From: Pseudorhizobium xiangyangii
GTDB taxonomy: Bacteria > Pseudomonadota > Alphaproteobacteria > Rhizobiales > Rhizobiaceae
Reading direction: 5' to 3'
Assembly: GCF_020531965.1 (NCBI RefSeq)
Contig: NZ_JAJAWH010000014.1
Span: 1-64,000, forward strand
Length of the DNA stretch: 64,000 nucleotides
In this document: in pieces, positions 60,880 through 64,000 of the stretch
Numbering within the stretch: position 1 is the stretch's first letter
Layout: every line of letters begins with the position of its first letter
Translations under genes and position numbers: made by a program
Notes under the pieces: generated by a model
The model's input: the letters and a program-made list of their open reading frames with translations, nothing else
Databases searched by the model: none
What the model was told of the DNA's origin: nothing

Positions 60880-62589
60880 GTGCGGGATCTGTTCAGGCTG
60901 TCCCGCGTTTTTCCAACGGCGTCGATTGGCGTGTACCTCGTGGCGCTGTCGGCCGTTGTCGCGCTGCCGTTGGTCGTATTCGTCCTGTTCCTGATGATGG
61001 AGCTGGAGCACCGCGATCGGGAGATTCTAGCGGGAAGCACTGCGGAAGATGCGCAGATGGTGGCACGCTCGGTCGATCGTGCGCTCCAGGACATGACAAC
61101 GACTTTGAGAGTGCTGGCCACGTCCCCCGAACTCGAAAAGGGCGATCTCCGATCCTTTCACAATCGGACGCAGAACAGCCTTCTCTCCAATTCGCTGTAT
61201 GTGTTGGCGGTTGATGCGGATGGACAACAGCTGCTCAACACCCGTCTTCCCTTTGGCACGCCCTTGCGTCGGATCTCCGATCCGGCGTCCTTGCAAGCGG
61301 CATTGGAAGACCGGGTTACCCAGGTTTCGGATGTATTCTTCGGGGCGACCAGTGGCCAGTTCGTCTTCAACGTAACGATGCCGCTACCCGAGTCTGTGGC
61401 CGAATCTTCCGGCGCTGTTGCCCTGATCATGAGCCAGAATGCGGCGGACCTCGGAAAGCTGATCTCTACCGAGGGCCTGCCGCCGGGATGGTCAGTCGCT
61501 ATCGTTGACGGCGGGGGAAAAATCATCGCCTCGAACGGCGCCAGCAATGCCTCTCCCATCAGTTCGTTTCCCGAGGAGACGCTGAAGTTGATGTCGGGCG
61601 TCAACGGGACGATCGAGGACGTGGGTGGCGAACCGATGCAGATGTATGGTTATGCGCAGGTCCTTGGTTCACCCTGGAAGGCGGTGGTCTGGGGCTCGAT
61701 CGAGACTGCGCAGGCGGATATTATCACCACATCACGCCAACTGATCGTCGGCAGCCTGCTCTTCCTCGGTATCGGCATGCTGTGTGGCTATCTGATTGCA
61801 CGGCAGCTCAGGATACCGATCCGGCAGATCGCCGGCATGGCGGAGCGCATCGGCCAAGGGGAGATCGTATCTCCTGTCGAGACCCGTATCCGCGAGGCAA
61901 GCCAGATCGCTGTCGCTCTCTCCAATGCTTCGTTCGACCGTAGCGTGGCGGAAGACCGGATTCACCTTATCCTGCACGAACTCGTCCATCGGACGAAGAA
62001 CATCCTGACGCTGGTCCAGGCCATGATACGCCAACTGGCGCGTCAGGAAACGAGCATGGACGAGTTTCAGAAGGCAATTTCGACCCGGCTTCAGGGACTG
62101 GGGAAATCGATCGAGGCCTTGGCGAGCGAGCAGTGGGCCGGTGTTCCTTTCAAGCGGCTCGTTTTCATTCAGCTGGAAACCTTCGCAGAAGGGGCAGACC
62201 GCGTCGAACTGCAGGGGGAAGATTTCATGCTGCGCGCCGAGGCGGTTCAGAACTTCGGCCTCGTTCTTCACGAGCTTGCCACCAACTCCATCAAGTACGG
62301 TGCCCTGTCTGTTCCGGAAGGTCGCATTCGTATTTCCTGGCGGCAGGACGACCCGGACGATCTGGCCTCGCTGCTCCATCTCAGCTGGGAGGAAATCGGC
62401 GGGCCTCCGGCGACAGAGCCCACCGAGACAGGTTTCGGCACGACAATCATCAAACGGCACGCAGCGGCTGCATTTGGAGGGCAGGTCGATATCCAATACC
62501 GTGCCACCGGTCTTGTGTGGACGCTGACGGCGCCGCGTGAGGCATTTGAACGCGGTGCCGGCGAAACTCTGCAAGAACTGATCGGCTGA
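60880..62589 (+). CDS. HWE-family sensor histidine kinase
   Basis: Membrane kinase (569 aa): first helix about residues 14-45, a Cache-like extracellular sensor (about 50-280), second helix (VGSLLFLGIGMLCGYLIA), HAMP domain (RIPIRQIAGMAERIGQGEI), HWE-type phosphoacceptor helix HELVHRTKNILTLVQAM with H366, and a short ATPase domain with LHELATNSIKYGAL and GFGTTIIKRH. HWE kinases act in the alphaproteobacterial general stress response and light signalling, usually through PhyR. No response regulator is adjacent. GTG start at 60880 follows GAGGGG. The 281-bp gap before it holds only a GCCAAATG/TTTGGC palindrome (60848-60861). Confidence 0.88.
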   Translation: MRDLFRLSRVFPTASIGVYLVALSAVVALPLVVFVLFLMMELEHRDREILAGSTAEDAQMVARSVDRALQDMTTTLRVLATSPELEKGDLRSFHNRTQNSLLSNSLYVLAVDADGQQLLNTRLPFGTPLRRISDPASLQAALEDRVTQVSDVFFGATSGQFVFNVTMPLPESVAESSGAVALIMSQNAADLGKLISTEGLPPGWSVAIVDGGGKIIASNGASNASPISSFPEETLKLMSGVNGTIEDVGGEPMQMYGYAQVLGSPWKAVVWGSIETAQADIITTSRQLIVGSLLFLGIGMLCGYLIARQLRIPIRQIAGMAERIGQGEIVSPVETRIREASQIAVALSNASFDRSVAEDRIHLILHELVHRTKNILTLVQAMIRQLARQETSMDEFQKAISTRLQGLGKSIEALASEQWAGVPFKRLVFIQLETFAEGADRVELQGEDFMLRAEAVQNFGLVLHELATNSIKYGALSVPEGRIRISWRQDDPDDLASLLHLSWEEIGGPPATEPTETGFGTTIIKRHAAAAFGGQVDIQYRATGLVWTLTAPREAFERGAGETLQELIG

Positions 62590-62601
62590 TACTGCCGCTC
62601 C

Positions 62602-62626
62602 GGAACGAAGAAGCGTCGATGCCGTT
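62602..62626 (+). promoter_or_regulatory. EcfG promoter of the topoisomerase IB gene
   Basis: GGAAC (62602-62606), 16 bases, CGTT (62623-62626): perfect general-stress sigma factor consensus. The ATG is only nine bases past the -10, so transcription would begin at or next to the start codon. Confidence 0.78.
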
Positions 62627-62635
62627 TTACGGCGC

Positions 62636-63736
62636 ATGGATGCTGTCTCAGACTTTTCCGTTTTCGATGAACAGTCACTTCGGGCCGCCGGCCTTTCCTA
62701 TGTCAGTGACGCCGAGCCTGGCATACGGCGGCTCCGCAAGGGGCGGGGGTTCTGTTACCGGCTACCGGACGGCAAACTCGTCTCGGCCCCCGATGTGAAG
62801 CGCCGTATCGCGTCGCTGGGGCTGCCGCCCGCCTATGACGACGTCTGGATCTGCATGGATCCAAGAGGACATCTACAGGCAACAGGTTACGATGCACGCG
62901 GCCGCAAGCAGTACCGCTATCATTCCGACTGGCAGAACCTGCGCAGCGAGTTGAAGTTCGACCAACTGGTGCGCTTTGGCGAGGCGCTGCCCCGCATCCG
63001 TCGGCGGATCGAACGAGATCTTGCCCTCGAGCTGGACAATCCCGAGACCGTCCTTGCGGCTATCATCGCACTGATGGACACAGCGCATCTCCGGGTCGGC
63101 AACCGAGCCTATGCCAAGCAAAACCGAACTTATGGCGCCACGACCCTGCTCAAGCGGCACATGAGCCTTTCGGATGAGGTTGTGGTCCTGCGCTTTACAG
63201 CTAAGGGCGGCAAGAGGGTCAGCCACACCATCAAGCATCCGCGCCTTCAGCGGATTTTCGAGGAGATCGCGGATCTGCCGGGACGCCAGTTGTTCTCGTG
63301 GCCTGACGAGGACGGCATTGCTCGGCCGGTGGATTCCGGCAGGCTCAATGCGTATCTGGCGCAGATTGCCGGTTTTCCGCTTTCGGCGAAAACCTTCAGG
63401 ACCTGGGGTGGCAGTCTTGCTGGATTTTCAGCCGTCCTTCAGGTTGCAAAGGAAGGCAGGAAGCCAAGGATCAAGGCCATCTGCCAGGCCGCCTCCGATC
63501 GTCTGCACAACACGGCTGCCGTCTGCCGCTCCAGCTACGTCCATCCCGCAATTCTGTCGCTGGCGGAAGACATCTCACCGCTGGAAAGGATCTTTTCTGC
63601 AAACGCGGAGTTCTCGCAACCACGAGGGTTGAGGGCAGATGAAAGGCGCCTTTTGAGCTTTCTGAAATCCGCAGCCGGGGAGCCGGTTGCGGCCACGCTG
63701 ACCGAACAGCTGAAAGCCGCAGCCGGAAAGGTCTGA
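62636..63736 (+). CDS. Type IB DNA topoisomerase
   Basis: Poxvirus-like topoisomerase IB (366 aa) that relaxes supercoils by a 3'-phosphotyrosine link. N-terminal domain LRAAGLSYVSDAEPGIRRLRKGRGF; catalytic residues in HLRVGNRAYAKQNRTYGATTLLKRH (Arg), KGGKRVSHTIKHPRL (Lys), AKTFRTWGGSLAG (Arg) and the active Tyr in CRSSYVHPAIL. ATG at 62636 has no ribosome site, in keeping with a leaderless mRNA from the EcfG promoter. Stress-linked topoisomerase IB genes are common in rhizobia. Confidence 0.92.
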   Translation: MDAVSDFSVFDEQSLRAAGLSYVSDAEPGIRRLRKGRGFCYRLPDGKLVSAPDVKRRIASLGLPPAYDDVWICMDPRGHLQATGYDARGRKQYRYHSDWQNLRSELKFDQLVRFGEALPRIRRRIERDLALELDNPETVLAAIIALMDTAHLRVGNRAYAKQNRTYGATTLLKRHMSLSDEVVVLRFTAKGGKRVSHTIKHPRLQRIFEEIADLPGRQLFSWPDEDGIARPVDSGRLNAYLAQIAGFPLSAKTFRTWGGSLAGFSAVLQVAKEGRKPRIKAICQAASDRLHNTAAVCRSSYVHPAILSLAEDISPLERIFSANAEFSQPRGLRADERRLLSFLKSAAGEPVAATLTEQLKAAAGKV

Positions 63737-63776
63737 GCAGGTCGCGCGGCGTGCGTGCCCGTTTCGTCGGTTGCGC

Positions 63777-63971
63777 CTACAGCTGTCCGCTCTGCAGATC
63801 CCGCCCGTTGATCGAGGCAGGCACGCAGATCTCTTCGTAAGGTGCCTTGGGAAGCGGCAGTTTCACCTGTTCGGGAACCAGGACCTGAACCTCCTCCGGG
63901 TGACCGGCCTCAGGGATGGGTTTCTCGGCCGCGCCGAACCTGCCGAAGAAACGTTGGAATAACGTCTGCAT
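63777..63971 (-). CDS. Small hypothetical protein
   Basis: A 64-residue ORF (MQTLFQRFFGRFGAAEKPIP at the start) with proline and glutamate-rich middle (EAGHPEEVQVLVPEQVKLPLPKAPYEEICVP). AAGGAATAGGACG precedes ATG at 63971. No family recognised. It is convergent with the topoisomerase gene, 40 bp away. Coding status is supported only by the ribosome site and sensible amino-acid composition. Confidence 0.5.
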   Translation of the reverse strand: MQTLFQRFFGRFGAAEKPIPEAGHPEEVQVLVPEQVKLPLPKAPYEEICVPASINGRDLQSGQL

Positions 63972-64000
63972 CGTCCTATTCCTTTCCTTGGAAAGGGCCT

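Noticed and set aside
1-64000. tRNA, rRNA, CRISPR arrays, insertion sequences, phage genes
   Set aside because: None recognised while reading both strands; no transposase, integrase or repeat-spacer pattern seen.

Overview
This is a gene-dense, high-GC window that reads like accessory or secondary-replicon DNA of a Rhizobiaceae alphaproteobacterium (Rhizobium/Neorhizobium/Agrobacterium/Ensifer type). The grounds are a glpD-glpSTPQUV glycerol locus as known from Rhizobium leguminosarum, several GGAAC-N16/17-CGTT motifs typical of the alphaproteobacterial general-stress sigma factor EcfG, an HWE-family histidine kinase, DUF2160/DUF4112/DUF4126/DUF892 proteins, and many solute uptake systems (four complete ABC importers, a partial molybdate importer, one TRAP, one TTT). 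I see no rRNA, tRNA, CRISPR array, insertion sequence or phage gene. The genus is an inference.

Layout. 0-8.6 kb: leftward glycerol regulon (DeoR-family repressor, GlpD, two ATPases, two permeases, DUF2160 protein, binding protein), with a 15-bp-arm inverted repeat as probable operator upstream of the repressor gene. 8.6-9.35 kb: a divergent pair of small genes with EcfG-like promoters. 9.37-15.8 kb: leftward uronate operon (uxaC, TRAP dctPQM, FadR-type regulator, kduI, kdgF), divergent from a Gfo/Idh/MocA oxidoreductase. 17.1-23.9 kb: an unusual cluster with an alkaline-phosphatase-superfamily membrane protein, a CDP-alcohol phosphatidyltransferase and a small upstream ORF leftward; a dehydrogenase, an active-site-altered 6-pyruvoyl-tetrahydropterin-synthase-like protein, a GT4 glycosyltransferase and a methyltransferase rightward; and a convergent stand-alone RibD reductase domain. 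I consider this the best candidate for an undescribed pathway.

24.0-30.9 kb: polyamine/guanidine-type ABC importer with a nitrilase-family amidohydrolase, an agmatinase-family ureohydrolase and a LysR regulator. 31-37.5 kb: arsC, modBC without modA, two valine-catabolism genes, a sulfite-oxidase-fold molybdoenzyme and an aminotransferase; then a second aminotransferase with a TetR regulator. 39.8-44.2 kb: a stress and membrane group (EEP phosphatase, UPF0104 protein and cardiolipin-synthase-like PLD, as in E. coli ybhP/ybhN/ybhO, a ferritin-like protein and two small proteins), several with EcfG-type promoters. 44.4-48.3 kb: asparagine synthase, a mercuric-reductase-like flavoprotein and a DUF4126 membrane protein.

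48.5-55 kb: DctB/DctD-like two-component system reading into a tctCBA tricarboxylate transporter; its regulator has GAFPGA in place of the sigma-54-contacting GAFTGA. 55-60.6 kb: LacI regulator divergent from a glucose/mannose-type ABC importer with two identical operators. 60.9-64 kb: HWE kinase, an EcfG-promoter-driven type IB topoisomerase and a small protein. The overall theme is scavenging of plant- and soil-derived carbon and nitrogen compounds plus stress-regulated envelope and DNA functions. Product names rest on my recognition of protein families; no searches were run.
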